Shown here one piece after another: positions 1-8,085 of a stretch of 64,000 nucleotides of DNA. The stretch spans positions 372,001 through 436,000 of the forward strand of contig JACKLJ010000003.1 in assembly GCA_024235955.1 (NCBI GenBank). The letters are read 5' to 3'. The translations under genes were made by a program, and so were the position numbers. The notes below the pieces were generated by a model. The model had not been told where the DNA came from. It worked only from the letters and a program-made list of their open reading frames with translations, and searched no databases. The DNA comes from Burkholderiaceae bacterium (lineage in GTDB: Bacteria > Pseudomonadota > Gammaproteobacteria > Burkholderiales > Burkholderiaceae_C). How positions within the stretch are numbered: the first letter of the stretch is position 1; each line of letters starts with the position of its first letter.

Positions 1-364
1 GCGCGAAGGCGATGTCGCGGCCCGGAAAGCGGTAGCGCGCGAAGGCGTAGGCGGCCAGCGTGCTCAGCACCAGCTGCACCGCCAGGATCATCGCCACCAG
101 CAGCATGGTGTTGACGAAGTAGCGCGCGAACGGCGCCGCCGCCCAGGCGCGGCGGAAGTTGTCGAGCGTGAGCGGCGCCAGCAGATCGAAGCGCGTCGCG
201 TAGGCGGCGGGGTGGAAGGCCGTCCACACCGCGTAGGCCAGCGGCAGGATCCACAGCAGCGCCAGCACCCAGGCAGCCAGGGTGTCGAGCCAGCTGGGTT
301 CGTTGAACGCCAGGTGCTGCGCGGCGCTGTTCATGGCGCTGCCGCCCTGCTGCCCTGGGTGCAT
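1..364 (-). CDS. Carbohydrate ABC transporter permease, UgpE/MalG type (partial, cut by window start)
   Basis: This is the second inner-membrane permease of the sugar importer. Only the N-terminal part is in the window; the frame is still open at position 1. From the ATG at 334 it reads MNSAAQHLAF, then a hydrophobic first membrane segment, a periplasmic stretch with TLDNFRRAW (typical of MalG/UgpE proteins) and a second membrane segment ending AYAFARYRFPG. An in-frame ATG at 364 lies 8 nt past the stop of the upstream permease and is an equally possible start. It is the last gene visible in the operon running leftward from about 3730. Family assignment rests on residue pattern and operon context. 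Confidence 0.8.
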   Translation of the reverse strand, partial: MHPGQQGGSAMNSAAQHLAFNEPSWLDTLAAWVLALLWILPLAYAVWTAFHPAAYATRFDLLAPLTLDNFRRAWAAAPFARYFVNTMLLVAMILAVQLVLSTLAAYAFARYRFPGRDIAFA

Positions 365-371
365 GGCCGCT

Positions 372-1259
372 TCATTTGTAGTGCACCCGCCTGTCGAGCA
401 CGAAGAACTGGATGAGCGCGATGCCCGCCAGCACCACCAGCAGCACCACGGTGATGGCCGCGGCGTAGGCCGTGTCCCAGAAGCTGAAGCCGACCTCGTA
501 CAGGTGGTACAGCAGCAGCGTGGAGGCGTTGTTGGGCCCGCCACGCGTGAGTACGAACAAATGGTCCACCATGCGGAAGGCGTTGATGAAGGCGTTGATC
601 AGCACGAACAGCGTGGTCGGCATCAACAGCGGCCACTGCACGCGGCGGAAGAACTGCCAGCGCGACGCGCCCTCGATGGCCGCGGCCTCGCGCAGGCTCG
701 GGTTGAGCGTCTGCAGCGCGGCCAGGTAGAAGATCATGAAGAAGCCGGCCTCCTTCCAGATCGCCACCACCGTGACGGCGCCGAGCGCGGTGTGCGGGTT
801 GCCGAGCCAGTTGACCGAAGGCATGCCGAGCAGGCTGGTGAACTTCTCCAGCAGGCCGTACTGCGGCGTGTAGAAGAACAGCCAGATGTTGGCCACGGCG
901 ATCATCGGCAGCACCGTGGGCGTGAAGTAGGCCATGCGCAGGAACGCACGCCCCGCGATGCGCTCGTTGACCCACAGCGCCATCAGCAGCGCCAGGCCGA
1001 TGGAGCAGGGGATGGTGGCCGAGGCGAACCACAGGTTGTTGCGCACCGCGGTCCAGAACACCGGGTCATCCACCATCACCTGGTAGTTCTCCAGCCCCAC
1101 CCACTCCGCCGGCCGGCTGCCCTTGGGTGTGGAGTGGAAGCTGTCGATCAGCGTCTGCACCGCCGGGTAGTGCGTGAACGCCACCAGCAGCAGCAGCGCT
1201 GGCAGCAGGAGCAGCCAGGCGTGGATGGCGCGGGTGCCGGGGTGGCCCGGGTCGGTCAT
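372..1259 (-). CDS. Carbohydrate ABC transporter permease, UgpA/MalF type
   Basis: Inner-membrane permease of a binding-protein-dependent importer, about 295 aa, the normal length for UgpA-like proteins. It has a first membrane segment near residues 15-35, then FTHYPAVQTLIDSF and several further membrane spans. The cytoplasmic EAA loop that contacts the ATPase is visible as REAAAIEGASRWQFFRR. The open frame extends 5 codons upstream to a TTG, but the ATG at 1259 is preferred. A family A repeat (1279-1316) sits between this gene and the binding-protein gene. With its neighbours it should move a sugar or glycerol-3-phosphate-like solute; the substrate cannot be read from sequence. Confidence 0.85.
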   Translation of the reverse strand: MTDPGHPGTRAIHAWLLLLPALLLLVAFTHYPAVQTLIDSFHSTPKGSRPAEWVGLENYQVMVDDPVFWTAVRNNLWFASATIPCSIGLALLMALWVNERIAGRAFLRMAYFTPTVLPMIAVANIWLFFYTPQYGLLEKFTSLLGMPSVNWLGNPHTALGAVTVVAIWKEAGFFMIFYLAALQTLNPSLREAAAIEGASRWQFFRRVQWPLLMPTTLFVLINAFINAFRMVDHLFVLTRGGPNNASTLLLYHLYEVGFSFWDTAYAAAITVVLLVVLAGIALIQFFVLDRRVHYK

Positions 1260-1278
1260 CGGATTGCTATTCAATCAG

Positions 1279-1316
1279 GAGCTGTCTGCGCCCGTCACGA
1301 AAGGGCTGCAGGCCTA
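1279..1316 (-). repeat. Family A hairpin repeat, copy 1
   Basis: Minus-strand copy of the dispersed element whose plus-strand form starts GGCCTGCAGCCC and ends GGGCGCAGGCAGCTAT. It lies inside the ABC importer operon, between the binding-protein and first permease genes, where a hairpin could affect differential expression. Confidence 0.75.
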
Positions 1317-1351
1317 AAAATCTTGAAATCCGACGTGCAGCCCCGCGCGCA

Positions 1352-2653
1352 TCACTTGTAGCCGCGCAGGATGCGGTTGGCCTCGGCCTGCGCGTCCTTC
1401 ATGGCCTGCGCCGGGGTCTTGGTGCCGGTGAGCGCGGCCTGCAGGCCGTCGTTCAGCGCCTTGGTCACGCGCTGGTTGTCGTGGGTGGAGAACTCGGCCA
1501 CCGACACCGGCAGCTGGTCGCGCGCCACCAGCGCGGGCGGGAAGTCGGCGGTGTATTTCTTGAGCGCCGGCGTGTCGTAGGCCGCGGGCGAGGTGGCCAC
1601 GTAACCGGTGTCGATGCTCCACTGCGCGGCGCGCTCGGGCTGGGTGATCCACTTGACGAACTTGTACGCGGCTTCCTGCTGCGCCGGCGTGCTCTTCTTG
1701 AAGATGTAGAAGTTGCCGCCGCCGGTGGGCGAGCCCTTGCGCTTGTGGCCCGGGATCATGGCCACGCCGAAGTCGAACGGCGCGTTCTTGCGGATGTTGG
1801 TCAGGTTGCCGGTGGTGGTGTAGATGATGGCGGCCTTCTTCTCGAAGAAGTCCTTGGGCGTGGTGCCCCACTCGACCACGCCGGTCGGGTGCACGCCGGC
1901 CTTGCCGAGATCGACCCAGAATTGCAGCGCCTCGATCACCTTCGGGTTGTCGAAGGTGACCTTGTTGCCGGTCTCGTTGGCCAGCAGCACGTCGTTGGTG
2001 GTCGAGAGCGTCTGGAACAGCCAGTAGGGGAAGCCGCTGGAGGGAATCTGCACGCCGTACTGCGTGACCTTGCCGCTGGCGTCCTTCCTGGTCAGCTTGG
2101 CGGCCATGGTCTTCAGTTCCGCCCAGCTCGTCGGCGGCTTCTCGGGGTCCAGCCCGGCTTCCTTGAAGGCCTCCTTGTTCCAGTACATCACCACGGTGGA
2201 GCGCTGGAACGGAATGCCCCAGGTCTTGCCGCCGGTCTGGCTGTTGAGCATGAAGGCCTTGTAGAAGCCGCCCATCCAGGCCTTGTCTTCCGCCGACTTG
2301 GCGAAGTTGTCGAAGGGCACGATGGCGTCTTCGTCGATCAGCGTGAACATGTCGGTCGACAGCAGCACCGAGGTCACTGGCGGCGTGCCCGACTTGTGCG
2401 CGGTGAGCGCCTTGACGATGGTCTCCTGGTAGGTGCCGGCGTAGATCGGTGTCACCTTGATGCCGGGGTTCTCTTTCATGAAGCCTTCGGCGAAGCCGTC
2501 GATCACCTTGGCGATCGGGCCACCGACGGCCACCGGGTAATAGAACTGCACTTCGGTCGTGCCTTGCGCGTGGGCTGGTACACCGGCCGCCAGCAGCAGG
2601 GCGCCGGAGGCCAGCGCCGTGGCGGAGAGGCGCAGAAAGGTGTGTCGCAACAT
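1352..2653 (-). CDS. Extracellular solute-binding protein of carbohydrate ABC importer (family 1, UgpB-like)
   Basis: Periplasmic binding protein of 433 aa. The N-terminus MLRHTFLRLS leads into a hydrophobic core and ends with AHAQ, a clear Sec signal peptide cleaved after about residue 28. The mature part has features of family 1 binding proteins: FYYPVAVGGP, KENPGIKVTPIYAGTY, WNKEAFKEAGLDP and PPTSWAEL. The ATG at 2653 is preceded by AAGGAG at good spacing, which settles the start. The resemblance to UgpB (glycerol-3-phosphate) is general, and the ligand remains open. The gene follows the ATPase by 26 nt and is presumably cotranscribed with it. Confidence 0.9.
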   Translation of the reverse strand: MLRHTFLRLSATALASGALLLAAGVPAHAQGTTEVQFYYPVAVGGPIAKVIDGFAEGFMKENPGIKVTPIYAGTYQETIVKALTAHKSGTPPVTSVLLSTDMFTLIDEDAIVPFDNFAKSAEDKAWMGGFYKAFMLNSQTGGKTWGIPFQRSTVVMYWNKEAFKEAGLDPEKPPTSWAELKTMAAKLTRKDASGKVTQYGVQIPSSGFPYWLFQTLSTTNDVLLANETGNKVTFDNPKVIEALQFWVDLGKAGVHPTGVVEWGTTPKDFFEKKAAIIYTTTGNLTNIRKNAPFDFGVAMIPGHKRKGSPTGGGNFYIFKKSTPAQQEAAYKFVKWITQPERAAQWSIDTGYVATSPAAYDTPALKKYTADFPPALVARDQLPVSVAEFSTHDNQRVTKALNDGLQAALTGTKTPAQAMKDAQAEANRILRGYK

Positions 2654-2679
2654 GGGAGCTCCTTGGTTGGGCAATCGGT

Positions 2680-3729
2680 TCAGTTGAGGGAAGGGTCGGA
2701 AAGGCGTCGCTCGTCGGCGCCGAAGGCATGGGTGGCGTCGGCCGGCCAGCCCAGGCCCACGGCGGCGCCGGACTCGGCCTGGACCTGGCCGCTGGTGCGC
2801 ACCAGCAGCGTCTGGCTGCCGACCGCGCACTCCAGCACGCCGTCGGCGCCCAGGTATTCGCTGCCGCGCACGGTGGCGGGCAGCGTGTTGGCGCTGCCCG
2901 GCGGGTAGAGGGACACGGCCTCCGGCCGCACGCCGAGCCAGGCGGCGCCCTCCGGCAAGGCGACGGCGACGTCGCTGCCGGCGATGCGGCCCTGCTCCAC
3001 GGCCAGCAGGTTCATCGGCGGCGTGCCGATGAAGCGCGCCGCAAAGGTGCTGGCCGGCCGCGCGTACAGCGTGCGCGCGCCGGCGGCCTGCTCCACCCGG
3101 CCCTTGTTCAGCAGCACCACCTGGTCGGCCATGCTCATGGCCTCGGCCTGGTCGTGCGTCACGTACACCACGGTGAGGCCGAGCTGGCGCTGCAGCTCGC
3201 GCAGCTCGCGCCGCATGTCCTGGCGCAGCTGGGCGTCGAGGTTGGACAGCGGCTCGTCCATCAGGCACACGCGGGTGCCGGCCACCAGCGCACGGCCCAG
3301 CGCCACGCGCTGCTGCTGGCCGCCGGAAAGCTGGCTGGGCTTGCGCTCCAGCAGGGCCGACAGGCCGAGCAGGGCGGCGGTCTCCTGCAGCCGGCGGGCG
3401 CGTTCGTCGGCGGGCACCTTGCGCACCTGCAGCCCGAAGCAGATGTTGTCGGCCACCGAGAGGTGCGGGAACAGCGCGTAGTTCTGGAACACCATTGCGA
3501 TCTGGCGCTGCGAAGGTGGCAGCCGCGTGACATCGCGCCCGCCGATGGTGACGCTGCCGCTGGTGGGCTGCTCCAGCCCCGCGATGATGCGCAGCGTGGT
3601 CGATTTGCCGCAGCCCGAAGGGCCGAGGAGCACGCAGAAGCTGCCCTCGTCCACCTGAAGGTCGATGCCTTGCAGCGCATGCGTGGCACCCCACTGCTTG
3701 CCAATGTTCTCGAGCTCGATCGATGCCAC
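2680..3729 (-). CDS. ABC transporter ATP-binding protein, UgpC/MalK type
   Basis: Cytoplasmic ATPase energising the importer; 349 aa. Walker A GPSGCGKS is at residues 36-43, the Q-loop FQNYALFP near 81-88, the signature LSGGQQQR near 134-141, Walker B CLMDEP near 155-160, and the switch histidine is in VTHDQAEA. The C-terminal third is the TOBE-like regulatory domain, with RFIGTPPMNLL and LGVRPEAV. The frame opens with GTG at 3729; no in-frame ATG lies between it and the divergent pyrC. It is the first gene of the operon, an order (ATPase, binding protein, permeases) that differs from E. coli ugpBAEC. Confidence 0.92.
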   Translation of the reverse strand: MASIELENIGKQWGATHALQGIDLQVDEGSFCVLLGPSGCGKSTTLRIIAGLEQPTSGSVTIGGRDVTRLPPSQRQIAMVFQNYALFPHLSVADNICFGLQVRKVPADERARRLQETAALLGLSALLERKPSQLSGGQQQRVALGRALVAGTRVCLMDEPLSNLDAQLRQDMRRELRELQRQLGLTVVYVTHDQAEAMSMADQVVLLNKGRVEQAAGARTLYARPASTFAARFIGTPPMNLLAVEQGRIAGSDVAVALPEGAAWLGVRPEAVSLYPPGSANTLPATVRGSEYLGADGVLECAVGSQTLLVRTSGQVQAESGAAVGLGWPADATHAFGADERRLSDPSLN

Positions 3730-3763
3730 GGCCGTGATTGTGTTGGTCTCCCGTGACGAATAT

Positions 3764-3785
3764 ATGACCGTTTCGTGTCGGTCAT
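3764..3785. promoter_or_regulatory. Perfect inverted repeat between ABC operon and pyrC; possible operator
   Basis: ATGACCG at 3764-3770 and CGGTCAT at 3779-3785 are perfect 7-nt arms separated by 8 nt. The site lies 35 nt upstream of the GTG of the importer ATPase gene and 62 nt before pyrC, in the only space available for promoters of this divergent pair. A LacI/GntR/DeoR-type regulator site is an inference from position and symmetry only. Confidence 0.4.
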
Positions 3786-3847
3786 GCCCGGGGAACTACC
3801 GACGCGCGGCGCCGCTGGCCGCGGCCCCGGATGCGAAAATCCGCGCC

Positions 3848-4888
3848 ATGAACGCCCCGCAGACCCTCACGATCACCCGCCCCGACGACTGGCACCTGCA
3901 CGTGCGCGACGGCGCCGCCCTGGCCAGCGTGGTGCCGCACACGGCCGCGCAGTTCGGGCGCGCCATCATCATGCCCAACCTCAAGCCGCCGGTGACCACC
4001 ACGGCGCTGGCGCTGGCCTACAGGCAGCGCATCCAGCAGGCGGTGCCGGCGGGCACGGCCTTCGAGCCGCTGATGACGCTCTACCTGACCGACAACACCC
4101 CGGCAGGCGAGATCGTCCGCGCGGCCGAGGCCGGCATCGTCGCCCTCAAGCTCTACCCGGCCGGCGCCACCACCAACAGCGACGCCGGCGTGACCGACAT
4201 CCGCAAGACCTACGCCGCGCTGGAGGCCATGCAGCGCGCCGGTCTCAAGCTGCTGGTGCATGGCGAAGTGACCGACGCCGACATCGACCTGTTCGACCGC
4301 GAGGCGGTGTTCATCGACCGCGTGATGATCCCGCTGCGGCGCGATTTCCCGGAGCTGAAGGTGGTGTTCGAGCACATCACCACGAAGGAAGCCGCGCAGT
4401 ATGTGACCGAAGCCGGCGCGTACACCGGCGCCACCATCACCGCGCACCACCTTCTGTACAACCGCAACGCCATCTTCCTGGGCGGCATCCGACCGCACTA
4501 CTACTGCCTGCCGGTGCTCAAGCGCGAGGTGCATCGCCAGGCGCTGGTGCAGGCGGCCACCAGCGGCAACCCCAGATTCTTCCTTGGCACCGACAGCGCC
4601 CCGCATCCCGCCCATCTGAAGGAGCACGCCAGCGGCTGCGCCGGCTGCTACACCGCCCACGCCGCGCTGGAGCTGTACGCCGCCGCCTTCGAGGCCGCCG
4701 GCGCGCTCGACAAACTGGAAGGCTTTGCCGCGTTTTTTGGTGCCGATTTCTACGGTCTGCCCAGGAACAGCGGGCGCATCCAGCTACGAAAAGAAGAGTG
4801 GACGCCGCCCGAGAGCTACCCCTTCGGCGAGGCGGTGGTGAAGCCGCTGGCGGGGGGCGAGCCGCTGGCCTGGCGGGTAGCAACATGA
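3848..4888 (+). CDS. pyrC: Dihydroorotase, class II
   Basis: Catalyses the reversible cyclisation of N-carbamoyl-aspartate to dihydroorotate in pyrimidine synthesis. The 346-aa length matches the E. coli-type class II enzyme. The zinc ligands are visible: HLHVRD with H16 and H18, the carbamylated lysine in ALKLYP (K101), HGEV (H138), EHITT (H176), and the catalytic aspartate in GTDSAPH. The ATG at 3848 gives the canonical N-terminus MNAPQTLTITRPDDWHLHVRD; the frame is open further upstream but that part is not conserved-looking. The last bases overlap the next gene (ATGA), suggesting translational coupling. Confidence 0.97.
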   Translation: MNAPQTLTITRPDDWHLHVRDGAALASVVPHTAAQFGRAIIMPNLKPPVTTTALALAYRQRIQQAVPAGTAFEPLMTLYLTDNTPAGEIVRAAEAGIVALKLYPAGATTNSDAGVTDIRKTYAALEAMQRAGLKLLVHGEVTDADIDLFDREAVFIDRVMIPLRRDFPELKVVFEHITTKEAAQYVTEAGAYTGATITAHHLLYNRNAIFLGGIRPHYYCLPVLKREVHRQALVQAATSGNPRFFLGTDSAPHPAHLKEHASGCAGCYTAHAALELYAAAFEAAGALDKLEGFAAFFGADFYGLPRNSGRIQLRKEEWTPPESYPFGEAVVKPLAGGEPLAWRVAT

Positions 4889-5661
4889 GTTCGGCGCTGG
4901 TTGCATCGAATGGGGCTTCAGCGTCTGGAAACCTAGCGATATTTATCGACGCGGACAACCTCAACGATCCAACAGCGCTTGACCACGTGTTGACCAGCGT
5001 TCGCACCCTGGCGGACCGCATCGTCTACCGACGGGCCTATGGCCGGCCGGAGAGCCTTCGTGCGATAGAAGCGGTGCTTTGGCGGCACGGAGTGCGTCCA
5101 GTGGCCAACCTCATCGTTGACAAAACCACGACCGATAGCGCTCTGGTAATTGACGCAGTGGAAGCTGTATGCCGCAACGATATCAACGTCGTCGCGATCT
5201 GCTCAGGCGACGCCGATTTCGTTCCACTTGCGATGTGGCTGCGAGAGCGCCATTGCAAGGTACTGTGCTACAGCCTACCGAACAAAATTTTTGCCAATCC
5301 TGAGAGCTTCTATGACGAGGTGATTCTGATAGACGTGGTTGGCGAGTCAAGGCCGGCGTCCCTGGAGCCGCCCCTGAAGAATCCGGCGCTGCCAACTCGT
5401 AAAGTTACTTCGCCGCAAATGGTGGCTGAGCCCACCGCTGCGCCCCAACCGAACGTCGGGCCTTCCGTGAAGGCGATCCTCAAAGCACTGCCTGAGTTGG
5501 CTACGCGCGAGCCTCTGCATTTAAGCGTGGCGGCAAAGACCTTGCGAGACGCCGGACTGCTAGCAAAGACAGGCAGTTCGACCACGTTGTTTCGACGTTA
5601 CCCGGCGCAATTCGAACTTGTGCCTACCAAGCAGCCGAATACGGTTCGCTACCGCGGCTGA
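4885..5661 (+). CDS. NYN/LabA-family (PIN-like) protein with C-terminal OST-HTH-like region
   Basis: A 258-aa protein starting with an ATGA overlap on pyrC. Residues about 15-150 form a NYN (LabA/DUF88) PIN-like nuclease fold: FIDADN (D22, D24), a third acid near D84 in TTTDSALV, and SGDADF (D109, D111) give the expected acidic metal-binding set. A proline-rich linker follows (about 155-185), then a region with AAKTLRDAGLL and RRYPAQFEL that resembles an OST-HTH/LOTUS RNA-binding domain. The DNA is visibly less GC-rich than pyrC and uses codons such as ATA, TTG and TTT more freely, suggesting acquisition. RNA cleavage is inferred from the family; the target is unknown. Confidence 0.82.
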   Translation: MSSALVASNGASASGNLAIFIDADNLNDPTALDHVLTSVRTLADRIVYRRAYGRPESLRAIEAVLWRHGVRPVANLIVDKTTTDSALVIDAVEAVCRNDINVVAICSGDADFVPLAMWLRERHCKVLCYSLPNKIFANPESFYDEVILIDVVGESRPASLEPPLKNPALPTRKVTSPQMVAEPTAAPQPNVGPSVKAILKALPELATREPLHLSVAAKTLRDAGLLAKTGSSTTLFRRYPAQFELVPTKQPNTVRYRG

Positions 5662-5688
5662 GTTAGAGGCAGCGGCGCCTCCCGGCGC

Positions 5689-7017
5689 TCACCGCACCGC
5701 AAAACTCTCCGCGCAATGCACCCGCCCATGCCCGTGGTAGGCCACGGCGATGATGGGGCCCAGTGACAGCAGCAGCAGGCCCCAGGGCAGCGGCAGGCCC
5801 AGCGCCACGGCGGCGGGCGCGGCGGCGATGCAGGCCAGGCACACCAGGGTGAGCCACCCGTCGTGGTGCCGCGCGCGCGAGACCCAGCGGTACAGCGCCC
5901 ACAGCGCGAGCACGTAGATGCCCTCGGCCAGCGCCACCATGCCGATGGCGTACAGGGCGGAGACGCCGTGCGCCGCTTCGTGCGCTCCCTCCACGGCACC
6001 GTGGGCCGCTTCGGCCACGCCCTGCGCGGCAGCCCCGTGCGTTGCGGCGGCGTCCTGGGCGTTCGTCAGCACGTCGGCCACCACCTCCAGCCCGGCGCCC
6101 ACGGCGGACAGGGCGGCGAACACGGCGAAGTGGCCGTAGCCTCAGACGAAGGCGCGCTCGCGGTGGTGGTGCAGCGCGTCGGCCGACGGCACCAGGAAGT
6201 ACATCCACCACAGGCTGAACACCAGCAGCGTGCCGGCAAAACCCACCAGTGCCAGGTCGAGGCTCCAGCCGTGCGCCTGCCACATGCCCGAAACCGCGTT
6301 GGTGGCGCCCAGGATGCCCTCGCCCAGCACGATGATCACCAGCAGGCCGTAGCGCTCGGCGATGTGGTGCGCGTGCCAGGGCGTATTGCCGGCGCCTTCG
6401 GCCCAGGGCGGCACCGCCAGTTCACACAGCCAGAGTGCCAGGATGGCGGCCACCAGACCGGCGCCGCTCAGCACGCCGCTTTCGGCCGCGAGCAGAAACA
6501 GCACCCAGCCGGCCTGCACCAGCGCGATGCCGGTGGCGTAGCGCCGGCAGGTGCGCCGCCGCGCCGGGTCGCCCCGGCCGGCACGCAGCCATTGCACGCC
6601 CAGCGCCAGCCGCATCAGCACGTAGCCCAGCACGGGCGCCAGGAACTGGCCCTCGAACATGCCCGGGATGCCGGTGGCCAGCAGCAGCACGCCGCTCATC
6701 TGCAGCAGCGTCAGCAGGCAGAAGGCGGTGCTGTCGTCGTCGTAGGCCGAGGCGAACCAGGTGTAGTTGATCCACGCCCACCAGATGGCGCCGAAGGCCA
6801 GCAGGTAGCCGCCCACCGCCTGCGCCGTGTGGTGCGCCAGCACGCCGTGGTCGAGTTGCGCCGCCGACTGCGCGATGGCGACCACGAACACCAGGTCGAA
6901 CAGCAGCTCCAGCGGCGTGGCGACGCGGTGCGCCTCGTGGATGTCGCGCGCCTGGTTGCGGCGCGGCGGGCGCGGGCCGGAGGGAGCGGCGGGCGCTGGC
7001 GGCGGGGTGGTACTCAT
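5689..7017 (-). pseudogene. Low temperature requirement protein A (LtrA) gene interrupted by an in-frame TGA
   Basis: The first part (7017 to 6142) encodes 291 aa of a multi-spanning LtrA-family membrane protein: HRVATPLELLFDLVFVVAIAQ, WAWINYTWFASAYDDDS, AERYGLLVIIVLGEGILG and HHHRERAFV. A TGA at 6144-6142 follows. The same frame then reads GYGHFAVFAALSAVGAGLEV for 150 more codons to 5689, with further membrane spans. Relatives have a tryptophan at or near this point, so TGG to TGA is the simplest explanation. It could be a real nonsense mutation, a sequencing error, or rarely readthrough. The second half has an Ala/His-rich loop (about 6000-6060). The start is the ATG at 7017; the open frame upstream looks non-coding. 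Confidence 0.8.
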
Positions 7018-7107
7018 GCGGCTTTGATGGGTTGGGCGCGCAGGCGCGGTGCAGGCCAGTGTAGTGGGTCGCGGCGAGGACAGGTGTTCGGAATCCGGAC
7101 CAAAACG

Positions 7108-7143
7108 GGCTGCAGCCCTTTGCTGACGGGCGCAGGCAGCTAT
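7108..7143 (+). repeat. Family A hairpin repeat, copy 2
   Basis: GGCTGCAGCCC, a 9-nt loop, then GGGCGCAGGCAGCTAT. It occupies the gap between the divergent ltrA and DUF3025 genes. Its GGCTGCAGCC-to-GCGCAGGCAGCTA spacing of 12 nt is the same as in the copy inside gltB. Confidence 0.8.
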
Positions 7144-7235
7144 TGAATTGGTACTGCTTGCCATGCCGCGGATGGGTGCGCGGCCGCCTGCGGACAGCCA
7201 GGCTGCGGGCCGGGGCGCTGTGGCACCATCGTCGC

Positions 7236-8015
7236 ATGACGCGCGCCGCGCCGCTCACTCCACCCATTTCCGCCACACAGACCGCACCGACCATCGACTG
7301 GCAACAGCCCTGGTGGCAGCCCGTGCGCCGCTGGGGCGAGCCGGCGCTGGCGCGCTGGCAGGCGGGCGCTGGCGTGGCCGGGGCGCTGAACGCGGTGGCC
7401 CAAGGTGCGGCGCCGGTGCGCTTCGTGCCGCAGGCGGCGCTGCCGGCCGGCGTGGCGTATGAGCAGTTCGTGTTTGCCGAACGTGCCGTGCCCACGCGCG
7501 ACCACCTGCACGATTTCCTCAACGGCCTGGCGTGGCTGGCCTTTCCGCAAGCCAAGCGGCGCCTGAACGCGCTGCAGGCGGCCGAGATCGCGCGCGACGG
7601 CGTGCGCGCCACGCGCGGCCCGGTGCGCGACGCCATCACCCTGCTCGACGAGAGCGGCGCCCTGCTGGCCGCGCCCGAGCCGCTGTGGCAGGCGCTGGCG
7701 GCGCGGCGCTGGGCCGAGCTGTTCGGCCCGCTGCGCCCGCTCTGGCGCGAGGCGCGGCTGTGGGTGCCCGGCCACGCCGCGCTGGAAAAGCTGGTGTCGC
7801 CCTACAAATCGATCACGGCCCACGTGCTGCAGGCGCCGGCAGCTCTTGAATCGGCAGCAGAGGCGGACGCCTGGCTGGCCGGCTGGCTGAGCGCCGAGCG
7901 GCTGGCGGCCAAGCCCTTCGCGCCGCTGCCGCTGCTGGGAGTGCCCGGCTGGTGGCCGGCGAACGGCGACGCGGCCTTCTACGACGACCCGCAGGTGTTC
8001 CGCGCCAGGCGCTGA
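7236..8015 (+). CDS. DUF3025 domain-containing protein
   Basis: A 259-aa protein of a conserved but uncharacterised proteobacterial family. Recognisable features are YEQFVFAERAVPTRDHLHDF, NGLAWLAFPQAKRRLNALQAAE, RDAITLLDESGALL, the HAALEKLVSPYKSITAHVL segment and a C-terminal LPLLGVPGWWPAN. No signal peptide or membrane segment is seen. The ATG at 7236 is chosen because the upstream in-frame extension overlaps repeat-derived sequence. Function unknown; no catalytic motif can be claimed. Confidence 0.85.
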   Translation: MTRAAPLTPPISATQTAPTIDWQQPWWQPVRRWGEPALARWQAGAGVAGALNAVAQGAAPVRFVPQAALPAGVAYEQFVFAERAVPTRDHLHDFLNGLAWLAFPQAKRRLNALQAAEIARDGVRATRGPVRDAITLLDESGALLAAPEPLWQALAARRWAELFGPLRPLWREARLWVPGHAALEKLVSPYKSITAHVLQAPAALESAAEADAWLAGWLSAERLAAKPFAPLPLLGVPGWWPANGDAAFYDDPQVFRARR

Positions 8016-8044
8016 GCCGGGTTGACGGATTTACAAGCCAAATT

Positions 8045-8080
8045 GGCCTGCAGCCCTTATCTGGCGGGCGCAGGCAGCTA
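8045..8080 (+). repeat. Family A hairpin repeat, copy 3
   Basis: GGCCTGCAGCCC and GGCGGGCGCAGGCAGCTA arms, located between the converging DUF3025 gene and the phosphotransferase/ATPase gene. In this position it could act as a bidirectional terminator or mRNA 3'-end stabiliser. Confidence 0.8.
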
Positions 8081-8085
8081 CGGAT

